Assembly: GCF_008254045.1 (NCBI RefSeq) | Contig: NZ_CP042425.1 | Coordinates: 6,200,001 to 6,264,000, forward strand | Direction of reading: 5' to 3' | DNA from: Limnoglobus roseus | GTDB lineage: Bacteria > Planctomycetota > Planctomycetia > Gemmatales > Gemmataceae | Length of the DNA: 64,000 nucleotides | Shown: positions 17,352 to 26,360 of the stretch, in pieces | Numbering within the stretch: the first letter of the stretch is position 1 | Layout: each line of letters starts with the position of its first letter | The notes under the pieces: model-generated | What the model was told of the DNA's origin: nothing | The model's database searches: none | Seen by the model: only the letters and a program-made list of their open reading frames with translations | Made by a program: the position numbers and the translations under genes

Positions 17352-17372
17352 CCGACGGGCCTTTTCCGTCGG
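17352..17372 (+). terminator. Hairpin after the kinase-ATPase gene
   Basis: CCGACGG-GCCTTTT-CCGTCGG, a perfect 7-bp stem 21 bp past the stop at 17330. There is no T-tract after it, so it is at best a weak or factor-dependent terminator between convergent genes. The rest of 17331-17587 shows nothing. Confidence 0.35.
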
Positions 17373-17587
17373 ATCGGCCAGAAGTTACGTATGGGACGAT
17401 CACGAGTGGTACGGAGACCCGCAGTCCTCTCTACCGACCGTCGTCGCCGTATGTCCGGGGCGGGAGGCGTTGGTGAGCGGTTCCGAACGGTAACGGCAAT
17501 CGCCCCGGGCCTGGCAGTACGCCGCGGCGGAGAACGAGCGGAAGGGTACAAGTTTCTCCCCGCACGCCCCGGCGGCGAAAGTGTTGA

Positions 17588-18001
17588 CTACTTCTTCACC
17601 CGGTTGAAGTGAACCGGTTCCGATCCCGGCCGTGCGTCGGGGTGTTGATAGGCGAGGGCGTCGTCGTCGAGTTGGACGAGCTTGAACTCCCACGTCTTGC
17701 CTGCGAGGTCGGGGTCGTCCGAGGTCTTGGCCACGATCACCAGCGTCGGCGGAAGGGCATCCCACCGGACCTCCCACGTGCCCGTGGCCGTATTGTTCCC
17801 GGGCGTGTAGTGCTCCCGCTTCACGGTGCCGTCCGCAGCGATCGTCAGTGTGCCGACGCAATCGCCGCCCTGCCACACGCCGTGCAGCAGCTTCTCCAAC
17901 GCCGCCGCCTTGTCCTTCTTCGGTTCCTTTGCCGGCTCGACGGCGCGGCCGGCCGAGGCCAAGACGAGGGCCGTCACCATGAGTGCCATTGCCCGGACCA
18001 T
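17588..18001 (-). CDS. Small secreted protein, function unknown
   Basis: 137 residues from the ATG at 18001. Signal peptide M-V-R-A-M-A-L-M-V-T-A-L-V-L-A-S-A-G-R-A, then a Lys-rich linker. A beta-rich domain follows (L-T-I-A-A-D-G-T-V-K-R-E-H-Y and T-W-E-V-R-W-D) that recalls TIGR03067-like lipocalin folds, without that family's clear signature. Exported. Convergent with the kinase-ATPase gene. Confidence 0.65.
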   Translation of the reverse strand: MVRAMALMVTALVLASAGRAVEPAKEPKKDKAAALEKLLHGVWQGGDCVGTLTIAADGTVKREHYTPGNNTATGTWEVRWDALPPTLVIVAKTSDDPDLAGKTWEFKLVQLDDDALAYQHPDARPGSEPVHFNRVKK

Positions 18002-18504
18002 TGTGATTCTCCACAAGGGACGCATTGCCCGACAGTCCGACTATACTCGGTTTCGACCCGAGAACGTGTACCGGCTTCGTAACAGCCCAGGACGAGACGA
18101 CCTCCGGTTCCTGCCTTCGTACACGGCGTTGCCTGCCCCGATTGTGCCGGCCGGTAGGACGATGCCCGGCGATTGGGTGATGTTCACCGGACCCGCCAGA
18201 GGAATGTTTCCGAACGAACCGGGCGTGCCGTAGACGATCGACAATCCGGGGTCGATTCACCCGGTTGTTTGCCTTCGGCGCGTCGGTCGCACCATCGACC
18301 CTCGTCGTAAGAGGATGATGTTCGACGGGTCACGAGCCGGACCAATTTTCCTGAGCTCGGAATACATGATCCCGTCCGCCGACGGTTGGGCATCCTCCAC
18401 CGATGGAGCTGCGACGACAAACGGATCGCGAAACCGAATTCGTTTTGCACTCAGCGAGACACCCGCGGTATGATCAGGTTCTATTCCCGCTAACCGGGGC
18501 ACCC
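18002..18504. other. Intergenic stretch with no supported gene
   Basis: About 500 bp. Only short overlapping frames without motifs are seen. It presumably contains the promoter of the leftward secreted-protein gene and the upstream region of the sigma-factor remnant. Confidence 0.5.
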
Positions 18505-18760
18505 ATGCCCTCCGACGCCGTCAATGTCTGGCTGAGTCAGCTTCAGGTCGGGAAGTCCGTCGCTACCCAACCACTGTGGGAAAAGTACTTCCACCAGTTG
18601 ATCGGGCTGGCCCGCACCCGGCTCCGGAACATCGCGCTCCACGCTTCCGACGAGTCACACAGCCTCTGCCGCAACGCCGAGGCCAAGCGGTTCCCCGGCT
18701 TCGCCGATCATGACAGCCTGTGGCGGTTTCCGGGCGTGACGACAAGGTGCGGAAATCTAG
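18505..18760 (+). pseudogene. Remnant of an ECF-type sigma factor
   Basis: The first ~80 codons match the N-terminal half of planctomycete ECF-like sigma factors: V-N-V-W-L-S-Q-L-Q-V-G-K, then Q-P-L-W-E-K-Y-F-H-Q-L-I-G-L-A, then L-C-R-N-A-E-A-K-R-F-P-G and D-H-D-S-L-W-R. About eight residues that normally follow the D-E pair (the start of region 2.2) are missing, and homology stops after L-W-R, where the frame drifts and runs under the peroxiredoxin gene. Regions 2.4 and 4 are gone, so it cannot bind promoters. Probably a decayed gene. Confidence 0.6.
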
Positions 18761-18815
18761 GGGCCGCCGGGAAGCGACACCTGCAAGTTCACTTTCACCC
18801 GTTCGGAGATCTGTC

Positions 18816-19451
18816 ATGTTCGCTTCAACTCTGCGTCGGTCAGTTCTGCTCGGCATCCTCGGTCTCTTCGTCGCGGTCGGCGCGGCGGGGGCCGACGACA
18901 AGAAGGACGTGCCGGTGGACCTGAAGGTCGGCGACCCTACCCCAGCGTTCCAGCTCCGCAACGACGCGGACAAGATCTGGAACAGCTCCGACCACTTCGC
19001 CAAGAAATGGGTGGTGATCTACTTCTACCCCGGCGACTTCACCCCCGGCTGCACCGCGCAGGCAAAGGCCTTTAACGCCGCCATGGACAAGCTCACTGAG
19101 AAGGGCGTCGAGGTCGTCGGCGTCAGCGGCGACTCGGTCCGAACGCACGAGCTGTTCAAGAAGACCCACAAACTCAGCTTCACCCTCCTCGCCGACTCGG
19201 AGGGGACCGTTGCGAAGCAGTTCGGCGTGCCGGTCGGCAAGGGCGCGACCGTGAAGGCCCGGGACGCCGCCAACAAGCCGCTCGACCTCGACGGCAAGCA
19301 GTACGAGTTCGAGCGAACGGCGACCGCCGCCAGGTGGACGTTTATAATCGATAAGGCCGGCAAGGTGGCGTACAAGAACATCAAAGTCGTGCCGCCCGAC
19401 GACGCGAAGAAGATCACGGAGTTCATCGAGAAGGCGAACGAGAAAAAGTGA
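18816..19451 (+). CDS. Exported peroxiredoxin (PrxQ/BCP or AhpC-TSA type)
   Basis: 211 residues. ATG at 18816 with GGAG nine bases upstream. Signal peptide (F-A-S-T-L-R-R-S-V-L-L-G-I-L-G-L, cleavage near A-A-G-A-D-D). Thioredoxin fold with the peroxidatic site Y-F-Y-P-G-D-F-T-P-G-C-T. The second Cys found five residues later in many BCP proteins is absent (A-Q-A-K-A-F here), so it is probably a 1-Cys enzyme or uses a partner thiol. Reduces peroxides in the periplasm. Followed 52 bp later by the PQQ-propeller gene. Confidence 0.85.
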   Translation: MFASTLRRSVLLGILGLFVAVGAAGADDKKDVPVDLKVGDPTPAFQLRNDADKIWNSSDHFAKKWVVIYFYPGDFTPGCTAQAKAFNAAMDKLTEKGVEVVGVSGDSVRTHELFKKTHKLSFTLLADSEGTVAKQFGVPVGKGATVKARDAANKPLDLDGKQYEFERTATAARWTFIIDKAGKVAYKNIKVVPPDDAKKITEFIEKANEKK

Positions 19452-19503
19452 TCCCGCCCATCGCCCCGCCCCGTGGCCGGGCTTCTCTCTCCCGGAGACC
19501 GCC

Positions 19504-21063
19504 ATGGCGAGGACTCCCGCCCGGCTCGCCGTCGCTCTGGTGCTCGTGACGACCCTACCGGTCACGGCCGCGGACTGGCCGCAGTGGAACGGCGGGCCGA
19601 CCCGCAACGCGGTCAGCCCGGAAAAGAACCCGCCGACCGACTTCCAGCTTCCCGTCACCGAGGACGGGAAGATCGTCAAGGCCTCGCGCGGCGTCGCGTG
19701 GACCGCCGAGTTGGGCAGCCGGACGGTCATCCCACCGGTCGTCGCCGGTGGCCTCGTCTGGGTCGGCACCAACGCCCGCCCGCCGGCCGATGACACGGTC
19801 CCCGCCAAGGACTGGGACGGCGGGGTGCTGATGTGCTTCCGTGAGGCCGACGGCACTCCCCTGTGGAAGCAGCGGACTCCGCGGCTCGCCACCAACTATG
19901 TCGAGGACTTCCCCCAGGCCTCGCTCGGCTCGGCCCCGCTGGTCACCGGCGACCGGCTGTGGTTCACCAACAACCGGTGCGAGGTCGTCTGCCTGGATAT
20001 CGCCCCCGTGAAGAACGGCACGGGCGACCCGCGCGAAGCCTGGAAGCGGGACCTGCGGAAGGACTTCGGCGTGTTCCAGCACTTGCCGCTCATGGCCGGC
20101 GGGTTCGCCGCGTCCGTCGCGGCCGACAAGGACCGGCTGTTCATCGTCACCCACAACGGGGTGGACGAGACCTACGTCAAGGTTCCGGCGCCGGACGCGC
20201 CGAGTTTGGTGTGCCTGGACAAGGCCACCGGCAAGGTGCTGTGGACGGACAACTCGCCGGGCAAGGGCATCCTGCACTGCCAGGTGTCCAGCCCGCTCGT
20301 GTGCGAGGTCGGCGGCCGGCCGCAAGTGATCGTCGGCCAGGGGGACGGATGGCTCCGCAGCTTCGACCCGGCGACCGGGAAACTCCTGTGGAAGTTCGAC
20401 CTGAACCCGAAGGACGCGGAGTATGAACTCGGCGGGGCAGGGACCCGCAACTACGTCATGGCCACCCCGATGCTCTACGACGGCCGGGTGTACGTTCCGA
20501 CGGGGCAGGACCCCGAGCACTCCGCCGGCGTCGCGCACCTCTACTGCATCGACCCGACGAAGGCCGGCGACGTGAGCCGTGAGCTGGACGCCGGGCCTAA
20601 GAAGGGCAAGCCGAACCCGAACTCGGCGGTCGTCTGGTACACGCCGAGCGAGGTCCCGGACGACGCGCCGAAGATCGAGGTCGGGAAGACGAAGAAGCGC
20701 GACCTGCTCCGTTCACGGGAGTACTACTACTGCCGAACGATCGCCACCCCGACCGCCCACGACGGGCTACTCTATACTGCCGATGTCCACGGGTTCGTCT
20801 ACTGCTTCGACGCCAAGACCGGGAAGCTGTACTGGGTCGAGGACACGAAGGATGATGTCCGCGGTCAGCCGCTCTGGGCCGACGGCAAGGTATTCATCGG
20901 GACGGGCTACGGGGACGTCTTCATCTTCGCCCACGGCAAGGAAAAGAAACTGTTCGCGAAGATCGCGTGCGACGAGCCGGTCCGCCCCGGCCTCGTCTTC
21001 GCCAACGGGACACTGTACGTGACCGGCGAGTCCCGCCTGTACGCCGTCTGGAGTGCGAAATGA
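19504..21063 (+). CDS. Exported PQQ-like beta-propeller protein
   Basis: 519 residues, ATG with GGAG at the right distance. Signal peptide M-A-R-T-P-A-R-L-A-V-A-L ending V-T-A-A-D, then the typical opener D-W-P-Q-W-N-G-G-P. Repeated blade motifs are visible: A-T-G-K-V-L-W, A-T-G-K-L-L-W, K-T-G-K-L-Y-W-V. Such proteins are PQQ dehydrogenase-like propellers, many of them non-enzymatic. No PQQ-synthesis gene is nearby, so catalysis is uncertain. Its stop codon overlaps the start of the methyltransferase gene (ATGA), so the two are coupled. Confidence 0.85.
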   Translation: MARTPARLAVALVLVTTLPVTAADWPQWNGGPTRNAVSPEKNPPTDFQLPVTEDGKIVKASRGVAWTAELGSRTVIPPVVAGGLVWVGTNARPPADDTVPAKDWDGGVLMCFREADGTPLWKQRTPRLATNYVEDFPQASLGSAPLVTGDRLWFTNNRCEVVCLDIAPVKNGTGDPREAWKRDLRKDFGVFQHLPLMAGGFAASVAADKDRLFIVTHNGVDETYVKVPAPDAPSLVCLDKATGKVLWTDNSPGKGILHCQVSSPLVCEVGGRPQVIVGQGDGWLRSFDPATGKLLWKFDLNPKDAEYELGGAGTRNYVMATPMLYDGRVYVPTGQDPEHSAGVAHLYCIDPTKAGDVSRELDAGPKKGKPNPNSAVVWYTPSEVPDDAPKIEVGKTKKRDLLRSREYYYCRTIATPTAHDGLLYTADVHGFVYCFDAKTGKLYWVEDTKDDVRGQPLWADGKVFIGTGYGDVFIFAHGKEKKLFAKIACDEPVRPGLVFANGTLYVTGESRLYAVWSAK

Positions 21064-21635
21064 TTGCCGCCCGTGTCTGTCTGTTCGTCACGGTGCTCGC
21101 GGCCGCCATGGGTGCGGCCGCCGAACCGCCTCGGGGCAAGAAGCCGGTCGTGATTCTCGTCCCGACCCCACAGGACGTGGTCGAGAAGATGCTGGACGCC
21201 GCCGCGGTGACGAAAGCCGACGTGGTCGCCGACCTCGGGTGTGGCGACGGCCGCATCGTCGTCACGGCGGCAAAGGTGTACGGGTGCAAGGCACACGGCT
21301 ACGACCTCGACCGGGCGTGCGTGAAGGTGTCGCGGGCGGCGGTCGAGAAGGCCGGCGTCGGGAAACTGGTGCGGGTCGAGGAGGCCGACATTCTCGACGT
21401 CGATCTGTCGGACGTGACGGTGGTGACGCTGTTCGTCGGGACGACCCTGAACGCCAAACTGGTGCCGCGTCTGGAGAAGATGAAGGCGGGGTCGCGGGTG
21501 GTGTCGCACGTGTTCCCGATTCCCGGCGTAAAGCCGGACCGGGTGTTGAAGGTGACCTCGTCCGAGGACGACAGGGAGCGGCCGGTGTACCTTTACACGC
21601 TCCCGCTGACGAACGAGAAGCCCGGCAACCGATAA
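21060..21635 (+). CDS. SAM-dependent methyltransferase-like protein with signal peptide
   Basis: 191 residues. It starts at the ATG overlapping the PQQ-propeller stop (ATGA, 21060). The N-terminus is a signal-like segment (R-V-C-L-F-V-T-V-L-A-A-A-M-G-A-A-A-E-P). A class I methyltransferase core follows: V-V-A-D-L-G-C-G-D-G-R-I-V-V (motif I) and G-Y-D-L-D (acidic loop), then A-D-I-L-D-V-D-L-S. The SAM-binding residues look intact although the protein appears exported or membrane-anchored. It resembles small exported methyltransferase-like proteins seen in planctomycetes. Substrate unknown. Confidence 0.8.
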   Translation: MIAARVCLFVTVLAAAMGAAAEPPRGKKPVVILVPTPQDVVEKMLDAAAVTKADVVADLGCGDGRIVVTAAKVYGCKAHGYDLDRACVKVSRAAVEKAGVGKLVRVEEADILDVDLSDVTVVTLFVGTTLNAKLVPRLEKMKAGSRVVSHVFPIPGVKPDRVLKVTSSEDDRERPVYLYTLPLTNEKPGNR

Positions 21636-21769
21636 CACTCATACGCGCAATGCAGGCCGCACGACGCGCGGTTGCCTCTTCGGCCGACAGTTCTTGGGCG
21701 CAACGCTCGTCGATACGCCTCTCATTCGCGAGTACGGTGGTAGTGTCGCACTTCTGGCTCTAAGGGGCG

Positions 21770-22497
21770 TTACACCGTTCCTCCGTTGGCCCGGAGGATC
21801 TGCCCGTTCACCCACCCGCCGTCCGGCCCTGCGAGGAACGACACCACGGCCGCGATTTCGTCGGGTGTGGCCAGCCGTTCCAGCGGCGAGAGTTTCGCGA
21901 GCCGGTTCACTTGCTCCTCGGACTTCCCCTCGAAGAACAACTCCGTCGCCGTCGGGCCAGGGGCGATCGCGTTGACCGCGATGTTGCGACCGCGTAATTC
22001 TTGCGCGAGGGTTCGCGTCAGCATCTCAACGGCCGCCTTCGTCGCCGCGTAAGGACCGTAAGCCGGCAGGAGCATGCCGACGACACTCGACGACAGGGTG
22101 ATGATGCGGCCGCCGGCCGCCACACGCTGGGCGGCTTGCTGCAAGACGTTGAAAGTTCCGCGGACGTTCGTGGCGAACTGCGCGTCGAAGTCTTCCACGG
22201 TCCCCGACGCGATCGGCATCATCTTCATGATGCCGGCACTGTTCACCACTACGCCGATCGGGCCGAAGGCGGCTTCGCCTCTTGAAACAGTCGCGCGACG
22301 TCGGCCGGGTCGGCAACGTCCGCCTGCACTGCGACGGCCCGGCCGCCCGCAGTCGTGATCTCTGTGACGACCTCCTGAGCCTTCACGGCGTTGCCGGCGT
22401 AGCCGACCGTCACCGCGAAGCCGTCGCGGGCCAACCGCACCGCGATCGCCCGGCCGATGCCCCGCGACGCGCCGGTGATGATTGCTGCTTTCGACAT
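21770..22497 (-). pseudogene. SDR-family oxidoreductase broken by one frameshift
   Basis: Together the two frames make a complete FabG-type short-chain dehydrogenase of about 242 residues. The N-terminal frame (22497-22275) has I-I-T-G-A-S-R-G-I-G-R-A and D-V-A-D-P-A-D-V-A-R. The C-terminal frame (to 21770) has V-N-S-A-G-I-M-K, the catalytic Ser (L-S-S-S-V-V-G), Y-x-x-x-K in Y-A-A-T-K-A-A, and the closing G-G-W-V-N-G-Q-I-L. The join needs one extra base near 22269-22275, where G-C-G-A-A would become G-C-G-G-A-A and restore E-A-E-A-A-F-G-P-I-G. Everything else is intact, so an assembly error or very recent mutation is likely. Confidence 0.85.
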
Positions 22498-22528
22498 GGT
22501 CGTTCTCCTGATGGGGGCCGCGGTCGAA

Positions 22529-22873
22529 TTAAGGGAGGATGTGCGGGGAGAGAACCCGCGTGGTGGACCAAGTCCGCTTTGGTAGCGTCGAGAGGATGCG
22601 CGAGGCCGGCCGTTCCGCCTCGTGAACGACCACGTCCACGCGGCTGGTGGCGGGCAGACGGTCGAACCACCGGCGGGTTACGGCGTCCACCGGTTGAAAT
22701 CGAGCCATCCGCTTCTCGTCTTGGAGGGCCGCCGCGAGAGCGGGTAAGCGATCAAGCCACCGGGACGCGACCACGACCCGGTCCCCACGGCGGGCCAAGA
22801 CCCAAGTGACGGCGATCCCGGTCGAGGCGTCTGTGCCGGGCAGAATGTCAAGGCGGAGTTGAGGCGTTGCCAT
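22529..22873 (-). CDS. Degenerate SDR-like N-terminal fragment, 114 residues
   Basis: The frame resembles the first third of a short-chain dehydrogenase: L-P-G-T-D-A-S-T-G-I-A-V-T-W-V-L-A-R-R-G-D-R-V-V at the Rossmann loop, then S-R-W-L-D-R-L-P-A-L-A-A and R-V-D-V-V-V-H-E-A where N-N-A-G is expected. The TGxxxGxG loop is altered (last Gly missing) and the catalytic part is absent. It may be a remnant of a tandem SDR gene or a small protein in its own right. 31 bp upstream of the frameshifted SDR on the same strand. Confidence 0.45.
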   Translation of the reverse strand: MATPQLRLDILPGTDASTGIAVTWVLARRGDRVVVASRWLDRLPALAAALQDEKRMARFQPVDAVTRRWFDRLPATSRVDVVVHEAERPASRILSTLPKRTWSTTRVLSPHILP

Positions 22874-23125
22874 TGTCCGATCCTCTGAGTGCCAGGGAAA
22901 TCTAACCAGGCGAGGGTGGCGAATGGTGGAATCTTAAAAGCATTCCCGGAGGGGCGGTAGCACGTTGATCCACAGTCTTTGCACGATCCTGCACGGGACG
23001 GCGTTTTCTCAAACTGCTGCAAATCCATTCACGGTCGGCGAGCCTTTCCTCCGATCTCTCCTCACCTACATGGGGACGGGCACGGAATCCGATCGCAAAG
23101 GGACGGGATTTCAACCCCGGTTCTG

Positions 23126-24025
23126 TCAAACGGCTGCGGGGGCAGGGCTTCGCTTGAGACGGGACACGTCCCGTTGCGGTGGTTGGCCGAACAGGCGGCG
23201 GTACTCGCGGCTGAACTGCGACGGGCTTTCGTACCCCACGCGGTATCCCGCTTCGGCCGCGTCCAAGCCTTCGCCGAGCAAGAGTCGGCGGGCTTCCTGA
23301 AGGCGGAGTTGCTTCTGGTACTGCAACGGGCTGAGGGCCGTCACGGTCTTAAAGTGGTGGTGCAGGGCCGACACACTCATGTGCGCTTCACGGGCCAAGT
23401 CTTCGATCCGCAGGGGGTCGGCAAAGTTCGTCTTCAGGTGGCGGATCACCCGGCCGATCCTCTGGGCTTGCCCGTCGGCCGCGACAATCTGCCGGAGGCG
23501 GGGGCCGGCACTGCCCGCGAGCAGCCGGTAGGTGATTTCCCGCAGGGCCAGCGGCGCGAGGACGCGGACGTGTTCCGGCGTGTCGAGCAACCGCAGCAAC
23601 CGCACGACCGTATCGACCATGCCCGGGTCTAACGAGGTGACGCCGAGGCCGCGCTGCGGTGTGAACCCGCGGGCTTCGCCGCCGTCGGCGATGAGTTCAC
23701 CGATCTGGGCCGTGTCGAGGACGATCTTCAACCCCAGGTACGGGCACGCCGGCGTCGCCTCAATAACTTGCCCGGCGACCGGCAGGTCCACCGACACGAG
23801 CAGAAAGTGCGACGGGTCGTAGCGGTACACTTCGTCACCGAGCAGTAGCTGCTTGCTCCCCTGGGCGACGATGCAGAAGGCCGGCTCATACACGCACTGG
23901 TTCGGGGCCGACGGCTGCGACGTGCGGTACAGGGTCAGCGGCCCGACGGCCGTGGGGTGGATGCCGTCCCGGCCGGTATGCCGGTCCACGAGGCGGGTAA
24001 GTTCGACGAATGCGGGCTCGGGCAC
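23126..24025 (-). CDS. AraC-family transcriptional regulator
   Basis: 299 residues, GTG start. The N-terminal AraC_N (cupin-like) domain includes C-V-Y-E-P-A-F-C-I-V-A-Q-G and H-F-L-L-V-S-V-D-L-P. The C-terminal double helix-turn-helix has I-E-D-L-A-R-E-A-H-M-S-V-S-A-L-H-H-H-F and A-G-Y-R-V-G-Y-E-S-P-S-Q-F-S-R-E-Y. Regulators of this AraC_N group often sit beside, and control, SDR or aldo-keto reductase genes. Here two SDR-type frames lie just downstream on the same strand, both damaged, so its original targets may be lost. Confidence 0.9.
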   Translation of the reverse strand: MPEPAFVELTRLVDRHTGRDGIHPTAVGPLTLYRTSQPSAPNQCVYEPAFCIVAQGSKQLLLGDEVYRYDPSHFLLVSVDLPVAGQVIEATPACPYLGLKIVLDTAQIGELIADGGEARGFTPQRGLGVTSLDPGMVDTVVRLLRLLDTPEHVRVLAPLALREITYRLLAGSAGPRLRQIVAADGQAQRIGRVIRHLKTNFADPLRIEDLAREAHMSVSALHHHFKTVTALSPLQYQKQLRLQEARRLLLGEGLDAAEAGYRVGYESPSQFSREYRRLFGQPPQRDVSRLKRSPAPAAV

Positions 24026-24719
24026 GAGTCGCTCCTTCCACGGTCACGGGTTTCCTACAGTGTTCGCCACCGACCCGGTGGCCGTCCTACCCCGTCTGGA
24101 GGATTGGGCAAGGATCGCCGAGAATCGGGTTATCTCGCAATGAACTGGAACTTTTAGAATGGCCCCGTCATCTGGTCCTGCCTTTGTGTCTGGAGCCGCC
24201 CACCGATAGAATCGGGCAAAAACAGAAAGGGCCACGCGATGGCGACGACAGCCTTTGCGGCCACGGCTGCGACAAGTTCGATCACCCCAGTTTCCTTCTA
24301 GCGCCGCAATCGTCTTTATCAACATCTCGTCTACGAGAACTGGCTGCGAATCTTTCCATCCCGGCAAGGACGCCGGTCAATCATGTGTCCGAATTTGGTG
24401 AAAACAACGGTCCTGCTACTTCTTGATCGGTAGAGCCCCTCGATGAAACCCCACGCGGGCGATCGAGCAAGACACTACGGAACCGATGCCGTCAACGAGT
24501 GGGTGCGTCGCCGGCAGGCGCAAATTCTCCATCCGGATGGTGGCATTCTGAGTGCCTTCACTTCGCGGAGTGCGTACCGGCGTCGGCGCGGCAGCAATTT
24601 TCCTTGACAAGGGGTCGGGATTACGCAAATGTGTGGTATCGACATGCCTGCCTCGGTCGCGCGAACGGTTCGGTTTCGCCCGATCACAACTTCCCCCCAC
24701 CGAACGTCGGATCATCGGC
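24026..24719. other. Intergenic region between the AraC regulator and the DUF1549 operon
   Basis: No gene supported; frames on both strands lack motifs. A TTGACA at 24604-24609 could be a -35 element for the rightward operon, but the best -10 at 17 bp (AAATGT) is poor, so no promoter is called. Confidence 0.5.
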
Positions 24720-26345
24720 ATGGGCTTTCCCGCACGACGCCTCCCGGCGGCCTGGTGTGCCCTCGTCTCGTTCGTTCTTGTCGCACACGCTGACGAGCCG
24801 TTGCACCAAGAGATCGACCGCACGATCGCCGCCGGACTGCTGGACTACGACCGTGTTGCTGCCCCGCTGTCCACCGACGCCGAGTTCCTCCGCCGCGTCT
24901 TCCTCGACCTGACCGGCAGTATTCCCTCCGTTGCCGACGCCCGCGCGTTCCTCGCCGACGCCGCGGCCGACAAGCGGGCGAAGCTCATCGACAAGCTGCT
25001 CGCCAGTCCCGAGCACGCCCGGCGGATGCAAGAATTCTTCGACGTGATGCTCATGGACCGCCGCCGTGACGCGAAAGTGCCGGCGGCCGCGTGGCAGGCG
25101 TTCCTCCGCACGTCATTCGCCGCGAACAAGCCGTATGACGAACTCGTCCGTGACATCCTCTCCAGCGACGGTGCCGACCCGAAGACGCGGCCGGCGGCCA
25201 AATTCTTCCTCGACCGCGACCTGGAACCGACGATCGTTACCCGCGACATCGCGCGGTTGTTCCTCGGCCAGAACCTCCAATGTGCCCAGTGCCACGACCA
25301 CCCGCTCGTGGGCGACTACAAGCAATCGCACTTCTACGGTATCCAGGCGTTCTTCAACCGCGCGTATCTTCACCCGAACGCCCAGGACGCGAAGGCCGTC
25401 ATCGCGGAGAAGGCGGACGGGGAGGTGAACTTCATCAGCGTCTTCGACCCGAAGAAGGTGCAGAAGACCACGTCCCCAGCTGTCCCCGGCCGCAAGCCGA
25501 TCGGCGACCCGAAGCTCGACAAGGGAAAGGAGTACAAGGTCGCCCCGGCGAAGGACGTGAAGCCGATCCCGGCGTACAGCCGCCTCGCGAAGCTAGCGAG
25601 CGCGATCACCGCCGAGGAGAACGTCGCCTTCCGCCGCACGGCCGCGAACCGCCTGTGGTTCCTGATGATGGGCCGCGGCCTCGTTCACCCGCTCGACTTC
25701 GACCACTCGAACAACCCCGCCTCGCACCCGGCCCTGCTGACACTCCTGGCCGACGAGTTCGCGAAGAACAAGTACGACGTCCGGTGGCTGCTCCGCGAGA
25801 TCGCGCTGAGCAAGACGTACCAGCGGTCGAGCGAGCGGCGGGGGCCGGCCGTGCCGGAGGACCGTTACGCGGCGGCGATCCTCAAACCGCTCGCGCCGGA
25901 GCAACTCGGGTCCGCGATGGCGCAGGCGAGCGGGCTGACCGACGTGTACCGCAAGGAACTGGCGAAGAACCTGACCGAGCCGGCACTGCACGCGAAGCTG
26001 GCCGGAAACGTGGCGCCGTACTTGCGACTCTATGGCAACCGGCCGGGCGAGACGGACGACGGGTTCGTCTCGACGCTCGATCAGACGCTCTTCGTGAAGC
26101 ACGGCAGCCACGTGCGGAACCTGATCGCGCCGCGAACCGGCAGCCTCGTGGAGCGGGCCGCAAAGTTGAAAGAGCCGAGTTTGGTCGCTGAGGAGCTGTT
26201 CCTGACCGTCTACACCCGCCTGCCGAGCGACGAGGAGCGAGACGAAGTGGCCGCTGTAATCCGCTCGACGCCCGACCGCACCGCCGCCCTGACGGACATC
26301 GTGTGGGCGATGCTCGCCAGTGCCGAGTTCCGGTTCAACCACTGA
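24720..26345 (+). CDS. DUF1549/DUF1553 exported protein
   Basis: 541 residues from the ATG at 24720, chosen because the signal peptide (M-G-F-P-A-R-R-L-P-A-A-W-C-A-L-V) begins there; an in-frame start at 24552 would bury it. The DUF1549 region has F-L-R-R-V-F-L-D-L-T-G-S-I-P and the CxxC pair in L-Q-C-A-Q-C-H-D-H-P, like a haem or metal site. The DUF1553 part has N-R-L-W-F-L-M-M-G-R-G-L-V-H-P. These paired domains are a hallmark of planctomycetes and form two-gene units with DUF1501 proteins. The biochemical role is not established; export and catabolism of polymers are often suggested. It has no N-terminal cytochrome-like PSCyt1 domain. Confidence 0.92.
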   Translation: MGFPARRLPAAWCALVSFVLVAHADEPLHQEIDRTIAAGLLDYDRVAAPLSTDAEFLRRVFLDLTGSIPSVADARAFLADAAADKRAKLIDKLLASPEHARRMQEFFDVMLMDRRRDAKVPAAAWQAFLRTSFAANKPYDELVRDILSSDGADPKTRPAAKFFLDRDLEPTIVTRDIARLFLGQNLQCAQCHDHPLVGDYKQSHFYGIQAFFNRAYLHPNAQDAKAVIAEKADGEVNFISVFDPKKVQKTTSPAVPGRKPIGDPKLDKGKEYKVAPAKDVKPIPAYSRLAKLASAITAEENVAFRRTAANRLWFLMMGRGLVHPLDFDHSNNPASHPALLTLLADEFAKNKYDVRWLLREIALSKTYQRSSERRGPAVPEDRYAAAILKPLAPEQLGSAMAQASGLTDVYRKELAKNLTEPALHAKLAGNVAPYLRLYGNRPGETDDGFVSTLDQTLFVKHGSHVRNLIAPRTGSLVERAAKLKEPSLVAEELFLTVYTRLPSDEERDEVAAVIRSTPDRTAALTDIVWAMLASAEFRFNH

Positions 26346-26360
26346 GTTCGAGGGTTCGCC

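Noticed and set aside
24604..24632. TTGACA with a possible -10 at 17 bp, upstream of the DUF1549 operon
   Set aside because: The -10 (AAATGT) is too poor to call a promoter, and planctomycete promoter consensus is not certain.
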